The notes beneath the pieces are model-generated. The model did not search any database and had not been told where the DNA came from. It saw only the letters and a list, made by a program, of their open reading frames with translations. DNA of 64,000 nt from Xenophilus sp003671765 (lineage in GTDB: Bacteria; Pseudomonadota; Gammaproteobacteria; Burkholderiales; Burkholderiaceae_C), in NCBI GenBank assembly GCA_051414805.1, contig CP166702.1:3658001-3722000 (forward strand). Direction: 5' to 3'. Shown in pieces: positions 33,472 to 42,375 of the stretch. The translations under genes and the position numbers were made by a program. Every line of letters starts with the position of its first letter. The first letter of the stretch is position 1.

Positions 33472-33644
33472 GAAAGCATCTCCTTCATCAGTGCAATGGA
33501 CGGGTCCGAAGGTGGCGATTGTGGGTGGCGCAGGACCCACCACCGCGGCGTTGTCTGTCGCTCTGTAGAAGGAGGCGAAATGGACACAGTACGTTACCGG
33601 ACGCGTCGGTCGACCAAGCGCCGCCCATGGACACTCCCAAATCG

Positions 33645-33706
33645 ATTGCTATGGAATTGATAGCCGGCAGCCCAAGCGGGACGGGCGCGGCGGGCACTTT
33701 TTGTGG
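33645..33706 (+). repeat. structured intergenic repeat, copy 2
   Basis: GCTAT-N7-ATAGC hairpin followed by GGGACGGGCG and GGGCACTTTTT, as in copy 1. It lies in the 321-bp gap between the Ohr remnant and the 7TM diguanylate cyclase. Both neighbours are on the minus strand while the T-run is on the plus strand, so it cannot terminate either gene in the simple way. The remainder of the gap shows no gene. Confidence 0.7.
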
Positions 33707-33792
33707 GCCTTCGTATTCAAGAGCAAAGGCGTTGTCGACCTCGCCGCTCCCCTTCGGCACGGCGTGCCATGCGTTGCGCGCCAGGGCGCGCT

Positions 33793-35640
33793 TCAGGCGT
33801 CGTCGGCGAAGGCCAGCGGCAGCCCGGGCCGCTGGCGCTTCGCGTCGTACATGGCGCGATCGGCCCGGCGCAGCAGTTGCGCCAGTGTCTCGTCCTGCCG
33901 GACATGAACCGCGATCCCCGCACTCGCCCCGACCACCAGGTCCATGCCGTCGAACCTGACCGGAGCGCGGCAAGCGTCGAGCAGGCCCTCGGCCCATTCG
34001 GCCAGGGCATCGGCAGGTCGATGGGCCAGCAGCAAGGCGAATTCGTCGCCGCCCAGTCGGGCCACCAGTTCGCCACTTCCCAGTCGTTCGCGCAGCCGCT
34101 GGGCGAGTGCAGCCAGCACGGCGTCCCCCGCCGCATGGCCGTGCTTGTCGTTCACGGCCTTGAAGCCGTCCAGGTCGAGCATGGCCACGGCGAAGGCGTT
34201 CCCTTCGCGCAGTTGCTTCTCGCCGGCACTGTCGAAGGCGGCGCGACTGGCGGCGCCGGTCAGGGCGTCGGTGCCCAGCGCCTGCACGAGCTGCTCGGTG
34301 CGCGCCGCGAGCGCCCGCTCCGAACGGTGCACCAGTTGCAGCCGTGAGCCCATCGCCACCCCGAAGACGATCAGCTCCGCGAGCAAGGCTCCCTGGGAAA
34401 TGTTCATCTGGTTCGGTGCCCAGGCGATCCAGCCCCAGCTGGCGACGACGATCGCGCCGATGCCGGCCAGCAGCAAAGCGACCCCGAAGAAGTACAGGAC
34501 GGCCGGCCAGTAGCGCCGGCGCATCGCGATGAGGGCGCCGACCACCATCACGGCCGTGGAGCCGACCACGGACAGCTGGACGAGGCGGAAGGTCATCAGC
34601 GGGTACGCGCCCCAGAACGCATAGGGCACCGCCAGCAGGAGCGCCACGGTGATCGCCTGCACCAGAAGGTCCAGGCGAGGCGCGAAATGACGCAGCCTCA
34701 GCAGGCGGCGGCCGAACTGCAGCTTGCACACGGCCCACAGCGCCGGGCCCGCGCCGTACGCGAACTCGGCGGCGGCGGGCCAGTTCGGAAAGCCGTATCG
34801 CAGCGCATGGCCGTTGATGCTCGACAGCGCGAGGATCCCGGTGGCGCAGGCCAGAACGTAGAAGCCGTAGATGGCCTCGCCGAACACCTTGAAAAGGACC
34901 AGCCCGTAGACCATGAGGCCGAGCAGCAGGCCGTAGGTCAGCGCATCGAACATGCGCTTGTCCTGGGTGGACTGCAGGTAGTCGACCGGGTCCCAGATCT
35001 TCACGTCATAGATGCGGGCGAACGTGGAATCGACCCGGAAATAGGCGGTGTAGACGCCCGGCCCCGGCAGGCGAAAGCGCCAGGCCATCTGCTCCGACGA
35101 CGCCGGGCGGCTCGCCCAGCGATGGCGCATGCCCGTCACGACGACCGGTGCCAGCGCCCGGCCGTCGGCATCGAAAGGGCCGTGGAACTGGATCTCGTGG
35201 GTCGAGACGGTCGGAACCACCATCAGCCAGTCGCGCGTCGCGTCCGACGGGTCGGCCAGACGCATCTCCAGGCGGAACCAGAGCACACGGTCCGCTTCCT
35301 GGCCGCGCAGCGGGTCCTGCGGATAGACGAAGCGCGCTGCGTCGGGCGGGGAGCGCACCTGCTCGATGGTCAGGGCGCGGCTGTCGTCTTCCAGGACCTG
35401 CAGGGAATGGACGGCCGACAGGCCGCCGTCCTGGCGCGACAGGCGCAAAGCTTCGCGGGCCGGGGTCGCGTGCGCCGACACCCACGCCAGCAGCAGTAGC
35501 ACCAGCACGAGGAGCGCCCCGGTGCGCGAGGCAGGGAGGATGCAGGACTTCGAGGCCGGAAGGCGCGCAGCCAGGCACGTCGAGGCACCAGGGCGACCCG
35601 CGACGATTCGGGGCCTGGGGTGACACGATTCTTCGATCAC
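33793..35640 (-). CDS. 7TM-DISM diguanylate cyclase
   Basis: A 615-aa inner-membrane protein predicted to make cyclic-di-GMP. After a signal or anchor segment (LLVLVLLLLAWVSAHA) comes a periplasmic 7TMR-DISMED2-type sensor (about 75-210). Seven membrane helices follow (about 225-430), then a C-terminal GGDEF domain (about 450-610) with ALTGAASRAAFDSA, MLDLDGFKAVNDKHGH and the intact signature RLGGDEFALL. The inhibitory I-site RxxD is absent (GSGE at that place), so product inhibition may be lost. The annotated start is a GTG; the true start could lie a little downstream. DISM sensors often perceive carbohydrates or lipids. Confidence 0.88.
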   Translation of the reverse strand: MIEESCHPRPRIVAGRPGASTCLAARLPASKSCILPASRTGALLVLVLLLLAWVSAHATPAREALRLSRQDGGLSAVHSLQVLEDDSRALTIEQVRSPPDAARFVYPQDPLRGQEADRVLWFRLEMRLADPSDATRDWLMVVPTVSTHEIQFHGPFDADGRALAPVVVTGMRHRWASRPASSEQMAWRFRLPGPGVYTAYFRVDSTFARIYDVKIWDPVDYLQSTQDKRMFDALTYGLLLGLMVYGLVLFKVFGEAIYGFYVLACATGILALSSINGHALRYGFPNWPAAAEFAYGAGPALWAVCKLQFGRRLLRLRHFAPRLDLLVQAITVALLLAVPYAFWGAYPLMTFRLVQLSVVGSTAVMVVGALIAMRRRYWPAVLYFFGVALLLAGIGAIVVASWGWIAWAPNQMNISQGALLAELIVFGVAMGSRLQLVHRSERALAARTEQLVQALGTDALTGAASRAAFDSAGEKQLREGNAFAVAMLDLDGFKAVNDKHGHAAGDAVLAALAQRLRERLGSGELVARLGGDEFALLLAHRPADALAEWAEGLLDACRAPVRFDGMDLVVGASAGIAVHVRQDETLAQLLRRADRAMYDAKRQRPGLPLAFADDA

Positions 35641-35756
35641 GGCGCGAGGGAAGTTGAGGTCGAGGTGGGCGTACGGCCGGGGCAGAGACGTCGGGCGCCC
35701 CGCAACGGATGCTGGGGCCGGCGCTGCGCATTGTCGCTGCGGCGCACAAGAGCGGA

Positions 35757-35826
35757 TCTGCTATCGAATTCGTAGCTGTCTGCGCCGCCAGGACGGGCGT
35801 TACCGCTACTTTTTGCTTGAAGTCAA
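35757..35826 (+). repeat. structured intergenic repeat, copy 3
   Basis: GCTAT-N7-GTAGC (one T-G wobble replaces a pair), then GGACGGGCG and CTACTTTTTGCTTGAAGTC. It is on the opposite strand to both neighbouring genes. Copies 2 and 3 flank the diguanylate cyclase gene as direct repeats about 2.1 kb apart. Confidence 0.7.
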
Positions 35827-35839
35827 CGGGTCGACCCGC

Positions 35840-36430
35840 TCAGTACGGCGGCGCCTGCGTCGCACGCTGCACACGTGCCGCATTCGTCCACCAGGCCAGG
35901 TCGTCGGCCCAGCGCGGGAAGGCGCGTTGAAGGCTCGCGCCCGCATCGCCCGTCGGCTCGCCCTGCGCGTCGAGCGTCTGCGAGATGGGGCCCACGGCCA
36001 GCGTGCTGGAGACGACGACCATGCCCATTTCCGACAGGATCGAATGCCAGGCCGTGCCCGAGCGCACGCCGGAGAAGCGGCCAGCCGAATAGCTGGCGAT
36101 GGCGGCGGGCCGCCAGAACCACTCCTCCAGGAAGTGGTCGGTGAGGTTCTTCAGGCCCGGCTGCACGCCCCAGTTGTATTCGCCGGTAACGAAGACGAAG
36201 GCATCGGCCGCGCGGATCTTGCCGGCCAGCGTTTCGAGCGCCTCGGGCGCCTGGCCCTTGGGATGCTCCTTGTACATGCGGTCGAGCATCGGCAGGCCGA
36301 CCGCCTTGGCGTCGATGAAGTCGACGTTCGCGCCGCGGGCCCGCAGCCCCTTGACGATGAAGTCCGCGAGGCGGATGCCCATGCGGTCGGACCGGTACGA
36401 ACCGTAGAAGACGAGGATGTGGTCGGGCAT
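35840..36430 (-). CDS. NAD(P)H-dependent FMN reductase family protein
   Basis: A 196-aa flavodoxin-like oxidoreductase. The FMN phosphate loop is at the N-terminus (ILVFYGSYRSDRMGIRLADF). The second flavin-binding segment FVFVTGEYNWGVQPGLKNLTD (about 78-98) carries the E-Y-N motif of the NADPH-dependent FMN reductase (ArsH/YieF-like) family. It probably reduces flavin or quinones. Its stop is immediately followed by repeat copy 3. The gene upstream on the same strand encodes a SnoaL-like protein 38 bp away; the two may be co-transcribed. Confidence 0.88.
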   Translation of the reverse strand: MPDHILVFYGSYRSDRMGIRLADFIVKGLRARGANVDFIDAKAVGLPMLDRMYKEHPKGQAPEALETLAGKIRAADAFVFVTGEYNWGVQPGLKNLTDHFLEEWFWRPAAIASYSAGRFSGVRSGTAWHSILSEMGMVVVSSTLAVGPISQTLDAQGEPTGDAGASLQRAFPRWADDLAWWTNAARVQRATQAPPY

Positions 36431-36468
36431 GCGTCGCTCCAGAAAGTCGAAGCCGCCATCATCCGCGA

Positions 36469-36861
36469 TCAGCGCAGCTGCGCTTCGATCGCGGCCTTGT
36501 CGATGACCGACCGGACCTCGCCGATGCGGCCGTCGCGCCAGGTGTAGAAGACGTTCTCGGTGAAGTCGACGCTGCGGCCGTCGACGTCCAGGCCCATGAA
36601 GCGCCCCGCCGGCGTGCACCGGAAGCGCAGGCGCGCCGCCAGGTGCGGCGGTTCGCACACCAGCAGTTCGATACGGAACTGCAGGTCGGGGATGTCGCGC
36701 ACGTCCTGCTTGAGCATGGCACGGTAGCCGGCCAGGCCCAGCGGCCGGCCGTTGTGCGTTGCGTCCTCGGCCACGAACTCGCCGAGCGCCGGCCAGTCCC
36801 GCCGGTTCAGGACGTCGATGTAGCGGCGATAGCGGCGCGTGAGGTCGGTGCTGGAGCTCAT
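36469..36861 (-). CDS. SnoaL-like / NTF2-fold protein
   Basis: A 130-aa cone-shaped NTF2-fold protein of the SnoaL/ester-cyclase type. Recognisable segments are RYIDVLNRRDWPALGEFVAEDATHNG near the N-terminus and VDFTENVFYTWRDGRIGEVRSVID near the C-terminus. Members include polyketide cyclases, small isomerases and hydratases, so no reaction can be assigned. It lies 23 bp from the aldehyde dehydrogenase stop on the same strand and may be the tail of the aldarate operon. Confidence 0.8.
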   Translation of the reverse strand: MSSSTDLTRRYRRYIDVLNRRDWPALGEFVAEDATHNGRPLGLAGYRAMLKQDVRDIPDLQFRIELLVCEPPHLAARLRFRCTPAGRFMGLDVDGRSVDFTENVFYTWRDGRIGEVRSVIDKAAIEAQLR

Positions 36862-36884
36862 GGCCCCCAGCATAGGGCCGAAGC

Positions 36885-38321
36885 TCAGGCCAGTGTGTAC
36901 GCCGTCTTCACCGTCGTGAAGAACTCCTGCGCGTAGTGGCCCTGCTCGCGCGGGCCGTAGCTGCTGCCCTTGCGGCCGCCGAAGGGCACGTGGTAGTCCA
37001 CGCCCGCCGTCGGCAGGTTGACCATCACCATGCCGGCCTGGCTGTGGCGCTTGAAGTGGGTGGCGTACTTCAGGCTGGTGGTGGCGATGCCGGCCGAGAG
37101 GCCGAACTCGGTGTCGTTGGCGGTGGCCAGCGCCTCCTCGTAGTCCTTCACGCGGATCACGCTCGCCACGGGGCCGAAGATCTCCTCGCGGTTGATGCGC
37201 ATGGCCTTGCCGCTCTCGCTGAAGAGCGCAGGCGCCATGTAGAAGCCTTCGGTGCCCAGCTTCAGGCGTTCGCCGCCCACCGCCAGCGTGGCGCCCTCGC
37301 TTTTGCCGATCTCGATGTAGCTCAGGTCCTGCTCGAGCTGGCTCTGGCTCGACACGGGGCCGACGTCGGTGCCCTGCGCCAGCGCATCGCCCACGGTGAT
37401 CTTCGCCATGCGGGCCCTCATCGCCTCGATGAACCTGGGGTAGATGCCCTCGGTCACGATGAGCCGGCTCGATGCCGTGCAGCGCTGGCCCGTGGAATAG
37501 AAGGCGCTCTGCACCGACAGCTCCACCGCCTGTGCGAGGTCGGCATCGTCCAGCACCACCTGCGGGTTCTTGCCGCCCATCTCCAGCTGCACCTTCTTGC
37601 CGCTCTTCACGCATTCGAGGGCAATGCCCCGGCCGACGCCGGTCGAGCCCGTGAAGCTGATGGCGTGGATCCCGGCGTGTTGCACCAACGCGTTGCCGAT
37701 GACGCTGCCGCGGCCCATCACCAGGTTGAACACGCCCGCGGGGATGCCCGAGCGGCTGATGATCTCGGCCAGCGCCCAGGCGCAGCCGGGCACGAGGTCG
37801 GCCGGCTTGAGCACCACGCAGTTGCCGAAGGCCAGCGCGGGCGCAATCTTCCAGGCCGGGATGGCGATGGGGAAGTTCCACGGCGTGATGAGGCCCACCA
37901 CGCCGACGGGTTCGCGCGTGATCTCGACGCCGATGCCGGGGCGCACCGACGGGAGGGTCTCGCCCGCCAGGCGCAGGCACTCGCCGGCGAAGAACTTGAA
38001 GATGTGCCCGGCCCGCGTGGCCTCGCCGATGCCTTCGGCGCGGGTCTTGCCCTCCTCGCGCGCCAGCAGCGTGCCCAGTTCTTCCTTGCGGGCGAGGATC
38101 TCGGTGCCGATCTTGTCCAGGGCGTCGGAACGCGCCTGCACGCTGCCGGTGGACCACGCCGGGAAGGCCGCGGTGGCGGCGGCCACGGCCGCCTCGACCT
38201 GGGCCGCATCGCCCTGGGTGTACTCGCCCAGCACGTCCGCGAGGTTGCTGGGGTTGACGTTGGGGCTGTAGCTGTTGCCGGCCAGCCATTCGCCGTTGAT
38301 GAGGTTGTCGAACTGGTTCAT
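36885..38321 (-). CDS. 2-oxoglutarate semialdehyde dehydrogenase (aldehyde dehydrogenase family)
   Basis: A 478-aa NAD(P)-dependent aldehyde dehydrogenase. The N-terminal nucleotide domain has ITPWNFPIAIPAWKIAPALA and FTGSTGVGRGI. The general base Glu is in LEMGGKNPQ, and the catalytic Cys in YSTGQRCTASSRL (about residue 283). The C-terminus ends with FFTTVKTAYTLA. Its location with gudD and kdgD makes 2-oxoglutarate semialdehyde, the KdgD product, the likely substrate. That would complete conversion of aldarates to 2-oxoglutarate. Specificity is inferred from context. Confidence 0.87.
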   Translation of the reverse strand: MNQFDNLINGEWLAGNSYSPNVNPSNLADVLGEYTQGDAAQVEAAVAAATAAFPAWSTGSVQARSDALDKIGTEILARKEELGTLLAREEGKTRAEGIGEATRAGHIFKFFAGECLRLAGETLPSVRPGIGVEITREPVGVVGLITPWNFPIAIPAWKIAPALAFGNCVVLKPADLVPGCAWALAEIISRSGIPAGVFNLVMGRGSVIGNALVQHAGIHAISFTGSTGVGRGIALECVKSGKKVQLEMGGKNPQVVLDDADLAQAVELSVQSAFYSTGQRCTASSRLIVTEGIYPRFIEAMRARMAKITVGDALAQGTDVGPVSSQSQLEQDLSYIEIGKSEGATLAVGGERLKLGTEGFYMAPALFSESGKAMRINREEIFGPVASVIRVKDYEEALATANDTEFGLSAGIATTSLKYATHFKRHSQAGMVMVNLPTAGVDYHVPFGGRKGSSYGPREQGHYAQEFFTTVKTAYTLA

Positions 38322-38355
38322 GGTGTGCGGAGGATCGAAGAGGAAACGAGGGGCC

Positions 38356-39456
38356 TTACACCGCGCCGTGGGCTTCCACGTAGAGCGCGTAGAGGGAATG
38401 GCTGCTGGCCATGTAGAGGCGGTTGCGCTTGGGTCCGCCGAACTCGAGGTTAGCGCAGCGCTCGGGCAGGCGGATGAAGCCGATGGGCTTGCCGTCCTTG
38501 TTGAACACCTTCACGCCGTCCATCTCCTCGGACCTGGCCAGCGGCAGGTAGGCCTTCATGCCGCCGCCGATGTCGGTGGGCTCGCTCGCCAGTGCGCCGG
38601 TGTAGCCCCAGCCGCACCAGAGGTTGCCGTCGCGGTCGACGCGAAAGCCGTCGAGCGCACCGGGCCCGGCCGCGTCGATGAGCTTGGTCTTGTTCGTGAG
38701 GCTCATGCCGTCGGCCGAGACGTCGTAGCTCCACACGCTGCGGTGGGGTGTGCCCTTCCACTCGACGACGTAGAGCTTCTTCTCGTCCGGTGAGAAGGCC
38801 AGGCCGTTGGGATTCACCAGGTCGGTGACGACGGCCGCGATGGCGCCGCTCCGGTCGACCCGATACACATTGGTGGTGGCCTGCTCGGGCGTGGCCCGCG
38901 AGCCCTCCCACTCACCGTTGATGCCGAAGAGCGGATCGGTGAACCACACCGAATCGTCGGACTTCACGACCACGTCGTTGGGCGCGTTGAGGCGCTTGCC
39001 CTCGAACTTGTCGGCCAGCACGGTGAGGCTGCCGTCCTTCTCGGTGCGCACCACCCGGCGCGTGACCGAGTGCTCGCAGCTGACCAGACGGCCCTGCCGA
39101 TCCCGCGTGTTGCCGTTGGCGTAGTTCACGCCTTCCTTGTGGACCGAGAACCTGCCCGTGCGCTCCTCGTACTTCATGAGGCGGTTGTTCGGGATGTCCG
39201 ACAGGATGAGCATGCCGGTCTCGGGAAAGTAGGCCGGGCCCTCGGCCCAGCGCATGCCCGAACCCAGCTGCTCGACCGTGCTGCTGTAGATGCGGTACCT
39301 GGCGAAGCTCGGGTCCAGGATGTAGACCGCCGGGTCGGGGTAGCGCTGCGCCGGCTTGAAGTCGAAGGACTGCGCGACTGCCGACACGCCGATGGCGCCG
39401 AGCGCGGTGGCGCCGGCGCTGTGCAACAGGCGGCGGCGGTTCATGGGATGGGTCAT
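38356..39456 (-). CDS. exported SMP-30/gluconolactonase-like protein
   Basis: A 366-aa six-bladed propeller lactonase. The N-terminus MTHPMNRRRLLHSAGATALG followed by VSAVAQ is a twin-arginine-like export signal, unusual for this family. SMP-30 marks are MRWAEGPAYFP (metal Glu), APNDVVVKSDDSVWFTDP (Asn and Asp ligands), VNPNGLAFSPDEKKLYV and DGFRVDRDGNLWCG. It probably opens aldarolactones or aldonolactones in the periplasm. A second, cytosolic paralogue lies at 46330. The upstream GGAGA supports the start; MNRRR at 39444 is an alternative. Confidence 0.88.
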   Translation of the reverse strand: MTHPMNRRRLLHSAGATALGAIGVSAVAQSFDFKPAQRYPDPAVYILDPSFARYRIYSSTVEQLGSGMRWAEGPAYFPETGMLILSDIPNNRLMKYEERTGRFSVHKEGVNYANGNTRDRQGRLVSCEHSVTRRVVRTEKDGSLTVLADKFEGKRLNAPNDVVVKSDDSVWFTDPLFGINGEWEGSRATPEQATTNVYRVDRSGAIAAVVTDLVNPNGLAFSPDEKKLYVVEWKGTPHRSVWSYDVSADGMSLTNKTKLIDAAGPGALDGFRVDRDGNLWCGWGYTGALASEPTDIGGGMKAYLPLARSEEMDGVKVFNKDGKPIGFIRLPERCANLEFGGPKRNRLYMASSHSLYALYVEAHGAV

Positions 39457-39505
39457 GGTTGTCTCCTCTTGTTGTCGAGCGACGGTCGCCTGCGCGCAGT
39501 GCCTC

Positions 39506-40840
39506 TCAGCGCACCAGGCAGGGCCTCTTGTTGTCGAACTTCCAGCCGGGGACCAGGTACTGCATCGCCACGGCGTCGTCGCGCGCGCCCAGGCCGTGCT
39601 GCAGGTAGAGCTGGTGCGCCTTCTCGACCTCGGCCATGTCGAGCTCGACGCCCAGGCCCGGCTTCTTCGGCACCTGCACATAGCCGCCTTCGATCTTCAG
39701 CGGCTCCTTGGTCAGTCGCTGGCCGTCCTGCCAGATCCAGTGGGTGTCGATCGCCGTGACCTTGCCCGGCGCGGCGGCGCCGACATGCGTGAACATGGCC
39801 AGCGACACGTCGAAGTGGTTGTTCGAGTGCGACCCCCAGGTGAGGCCGAAGGCCTGGCACAGCTGCGCCACGCGCACCGAGCCGGCCATGGTCCAGAAGT
39901 GCGGGTCGGCCAGCGGGATGTCGACCGACTGCAGCGACAGCGCATGCGCCATCTCTCGCCAGTCGGTGGCGATCATGTTGGTGGCGGTGGGCAGGCCCGT
40001 GGCGCGGCGGAACTCGGCCATCACCTCGCGTCCGGAGAACACGCCTTCGGCGCCGCAGGGGTCTTCGGCGTACGCGACCACGCCGCGCATGCGCTCGCCC
40101 AGCCGGATCGCGTCCTTGAGCAGCCAGCCGCCGTTGGGATCGAGCGTGACGCGCGCCTGCGGAAAGCGCTCGTGCAGCGCAGTCACGGCGTCCACCTCCT
40201 CGTCGCCGCGCAGCACGCCGCCCTTGAGCTTGAAGTCCTGGAAGCCGTAGCGGGCCTGGGCGGCCTCGGCGAGCTTCACGATCGCCTCGGGCGTGAGCGC
40301 GACCTCGTGGCGCAGGCGGAACCAGTCATTGTCGGCGCCAGCTTCGTCACGGTAGGCCAGGTCGGTCTTGCGGCGGTCGCCGACGTAGAACAGGTAGCCG
40401 AGCATCTGCACCGCGTCGCGCTGCTGGCCTTCACCGAGCAATGCCGCCACGGGCACCTTTAGGTGCTGGCCGAGCAGGTCGAGCAGCGCCGACTCGACCG
40501 CGGTGACGGCATGGATGGTCACGCGCAGGTCGAAGGTCTGCAGGCCACGCCCGCCGCTGTCGCGCGCCGCGAACTCGGCGCGCATGGCGTTGAGCACCGC
40601 GAGGTGCTGGCCGATGGGCCGGCCGACGATGAGCGCCCGCGCGTCCTCCAGGGTCTGGCGGATCTTCTCGCCGCCGGGCACCTCACCGACGCCGGTGCGG
40701 CCGGCGCTGTCGGTGAGGATGAGCAGGTTGCGCGTGAAGAAGGGGCCGTGCGCGCCGCTCAGGTTGAGCAGCATGTCGTCGTGGCCGGCCACGGGCACGA
40801 CGCGCAGTTCGGTGACGACGGGGGTGGACGAAAGGGTCAT
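39506..40840 (-). CDS. gudD: glucarate dehydratase GudD
   Basis: A 444-aa enolase-superfamily enzyme dehydrating D-glucarate (and usually L-idarate) to 5-dehydro-4-deoxyglucarate. It follows E. coli GudD almost residue for residue in the barrel: KLKGGVL (base lysine), TLDPNGGW (Asp ligand), AEDPCGAE (Glu ligand), TNMIATDWREM (Asn ligand) and WGSHSNNHFDVSLAMFTH (base histidine). The end is YLVPGWKFDNKRPCLVR. Length matches the family (446 aa). It lies between the exported lactonase and a Bug receptor in the minus-strand aldarate operon. Confidence 0.96.
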   Translation of the reverse strand: MTLSSTPVVTELRVVPVAGHDDMLLNLSGAHGPFFTRNLLILTDSAGRTGVGEVPGGEKIRQTLEDARALIVGRPIGQHLAVLNAMRAEFAARDSGGRGLQTFDLRVTIHAVTAVESALLDLLGQHLKVPVAALLGEGQQRDAVQMLGYLFYVGDRRKTDLAYRDEAGADNDWFRLRHEVALTPEAIVKLAEAAQARYGFQDFKLKGGVLRGDEEVDAVTALHERFPQARVTLDPNGGWLLKDAIRLGERMRGVVAYAEDPCGAEGVFSGREVMAEFRRATGLPTATNMIATDWREMAHALSLQSVDIPLADPHFWTMAGSVRVAQLCQAFGLTWGSHSNNHFDVSLAMFTHVGAAAPGKVTAIDTHWIWQDGQRLTKEPLKIEGGYVQVPKKPGLGVELDMAEVEKAHQLYLQHGLGARDDAVAMQYLVPGWKFDNKRPCLVR

Positions 40841-40863
40841 GGGCGGGTTTCGGAGGGCCGGGG

Positions 40864-41850
40864 TCAATCGGCCGTGATCTTGCGGGTTTCGATCAGCGTC
40901 TTCCAGCGCGTCCATTCGCGCTGCTGGAAGGCGGTGAACTCGGCCGGTGTGCTGGCCACGATCTCCAGGCCCTGCTCCACCATGCGCTGCTTCACCTCGG
41001 GCGCGTTGATGGCGGCGATGGCGGCCTTGGCGAGCCTGTCTTTCACCGCGGGCGGCAGGCCCCGGGGCGCGGCCAGGCCCTGCCATGAATAGACCTCGGC
41101 GCCCTTCACGCCGCCCTCGGCCAGCGTGGGCACGTCCGGCAGCACCGGCGAGCGCTTGTCGCCCGTCACGGCGATGGCGCGCAGCTTGCCCGAGCGGATG
41201 TGCGGCAGCACGGCGTTCACGTTCTGGAAGGAGAAGTCCACCTGGCCGCCGAGCAGGTCGGTGACGGCCGGCGCCCCACCCTTGTAGGGCACGTGCAGGC
41301 CCTGGGTGCCGGACTGCTGCCAGAACAGCTCCGCCGAGAGGTGGTCGGACGAGCCGTTGCCCGAGCTCGCGAAGCTGAGCTTGCCGGGGTTGGCCTTGAG
41401 CGCCGCGATCACGTCCGCCACCGTCTTCGCCGGCTGCGCCGGGTTGGCCACCAGCACGTTGGGCGCCTGCACGGGCACGGTGATGTAGTCGAAGTCCCGG
41501 GTCGCGTCGTAGGGCACGTTCTTCTGCAGGTGCGGCGTGACCACGAAGGCGCCCAGCGAGGACACCAGCAGCGTGTAGCCGTCCGCCGGCGCGCGCTTGA
41601 CGAGGCCGGCGCCCAGCGTGCCGGTGGCACCGGGCCGATTGTCGACCACGAAGCTCTGGCCGAGCTTGGCACCCATCTCCTGCGCCATGGCGCGCGCGAC
41701 CATGTCGGTCGAGCCGCCGGCCGGGAAGGGCACGATGATGGTGACGGTCTTCTGCGGCCAGTCGGCCTGCGCCGAAGCCACGACGGGCGCGACCAGGCCC
41801 GGAAGGCCCACGGCCAGGGCGGCCGCGAGCGATGCGATGTGTCGTTTCAA
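40864..41850 (-). CDS. Bug/TctC-family solute receptor
   Basis: Periplasmic receptor of 328 aa with signal ending PVVASAQA. Marks: IIVPFPAGGSTDMVAR, VDNRPGATGT, APADGYTLLVS, HVPYKGGAPAV and LPDVPTLAEGG. The first codon is TTG (MKRHIASLAA), with a GGAGA about 8 nt upstream. It is 23 bp upstream of gudD on the same strand, so it is likely a receptor for glucarate or a related sugar acid; the ligand is inferred from position. Confidence 0.9.
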   Translation of the reverse strand: MKRHIASLAAALAVGLPGLVAPVVASAQADWPQKTVTIIVPFPAGGSTDMVARAMAQEMGAKLGQSFVVDNRPGATGTLGAGLVKRAPADGYTLLVSSLGAFVVTPHLQKNVPYDATRDFDYITVPVQAPNVLVANPAQPAKTVADVIAALKANPGKLSFASSGNGSSDHLSAELFWQQSGTQGLHVPYKGGAPAVTDLLGGQVDFSFQNVNAVLPHIRSGKLRAIAVTGDKRSPVLPDVPTLAEGGVKGAEVYSWQGLAAPRGLPPAVKDRLAKAAIAAINAPEVKQRMVEQGLEIVASTPAEFTAFQQREWTRWKTLIETRKITAD

Positions 41851-41875
41851 GGGTCTGTCTCCGAGGGGGTAGCGC

Positions 41876-42325
41876 TTATTGCGGCGGGCGCACCGCCTGG
41901 CGTGCCAGCAGCTTCCACTGGCCGCCCTGCTTCTGCCACACGCCGAGGATCTTGATGCTCACCTTGCCCGGCTTGCCCGAATCGTTGGTGTCGGCCGTGA
42001 GGGTGTGGCGCACGATGGCGGTGTCGCCCACCACCTTCACCGTCTGGTCGGCGATGGCGATGGTGACGAAATCCGACTTGCCGTCGAGCAGGTCGGCGAT
42101 GAAGCTGGCCTTGGTGTCGACCTTGCCGCCGGAGTGGCCGTAGCTCAGGTCGTCGGCCACCAGCGCGGACAGCTTGCCCTGCGTGGGATCGATCATGGCC
42201 AGGCGCAGCTGCTCGGCCGCGGCTGCGACGGCGGCGCCGTCGTCGGCACGCGGGCCGCCGGGCATGCCGGCGCAGCCGGCCAGGACGAGCGCGGCCGCAG
42301 CCGCCGCGACGTAGGTGCGGATCAT
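41876..42325 (-). CDS. lipoprotein with SnoaL/DUF4440-like domain
   Basis: A 149-aa protein with lipobox LVLAGC (mature Cys about residue 18) and a NTF2-like domain. The domain reads AEQLRLAMIDPTQGKLSALVADDLSYGHSGG, VDTKASFIADLLDGKSDF, GDTAIVRHTLTAD and KILGVWQKQGGQWKLLARQAVR. Members of this fold are often of unknown role. It lies 25 bp from the Bug receptor start and 50 bp after kdgD, so it is part of the aldarate operon. A periplasmic lipoprotein in a catabolic operon suggests a role in substrate capture or lactone handling; that is speculative. Confidence 0.8.
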   Translation of the reverse strand: MIRTYVAAAAAALVLAGCAGMPGGPRADDGAAVAAAAEQLRLAMIDPTQGKLSALVADDLSYGHSGGKVDTKASFIADLLDGKSDFVTIAIADQTVKVVGDTAIVRHTLTADTNDSGKPGKVSIKILGVWQKQGGQWKLLARQAVRPPQ

Positions 42326-42375
42326 GGTGTCTGTCTCCTGTTGTTGTCGTCGAAAGGGCCGCGCCGGCTGCGCGG

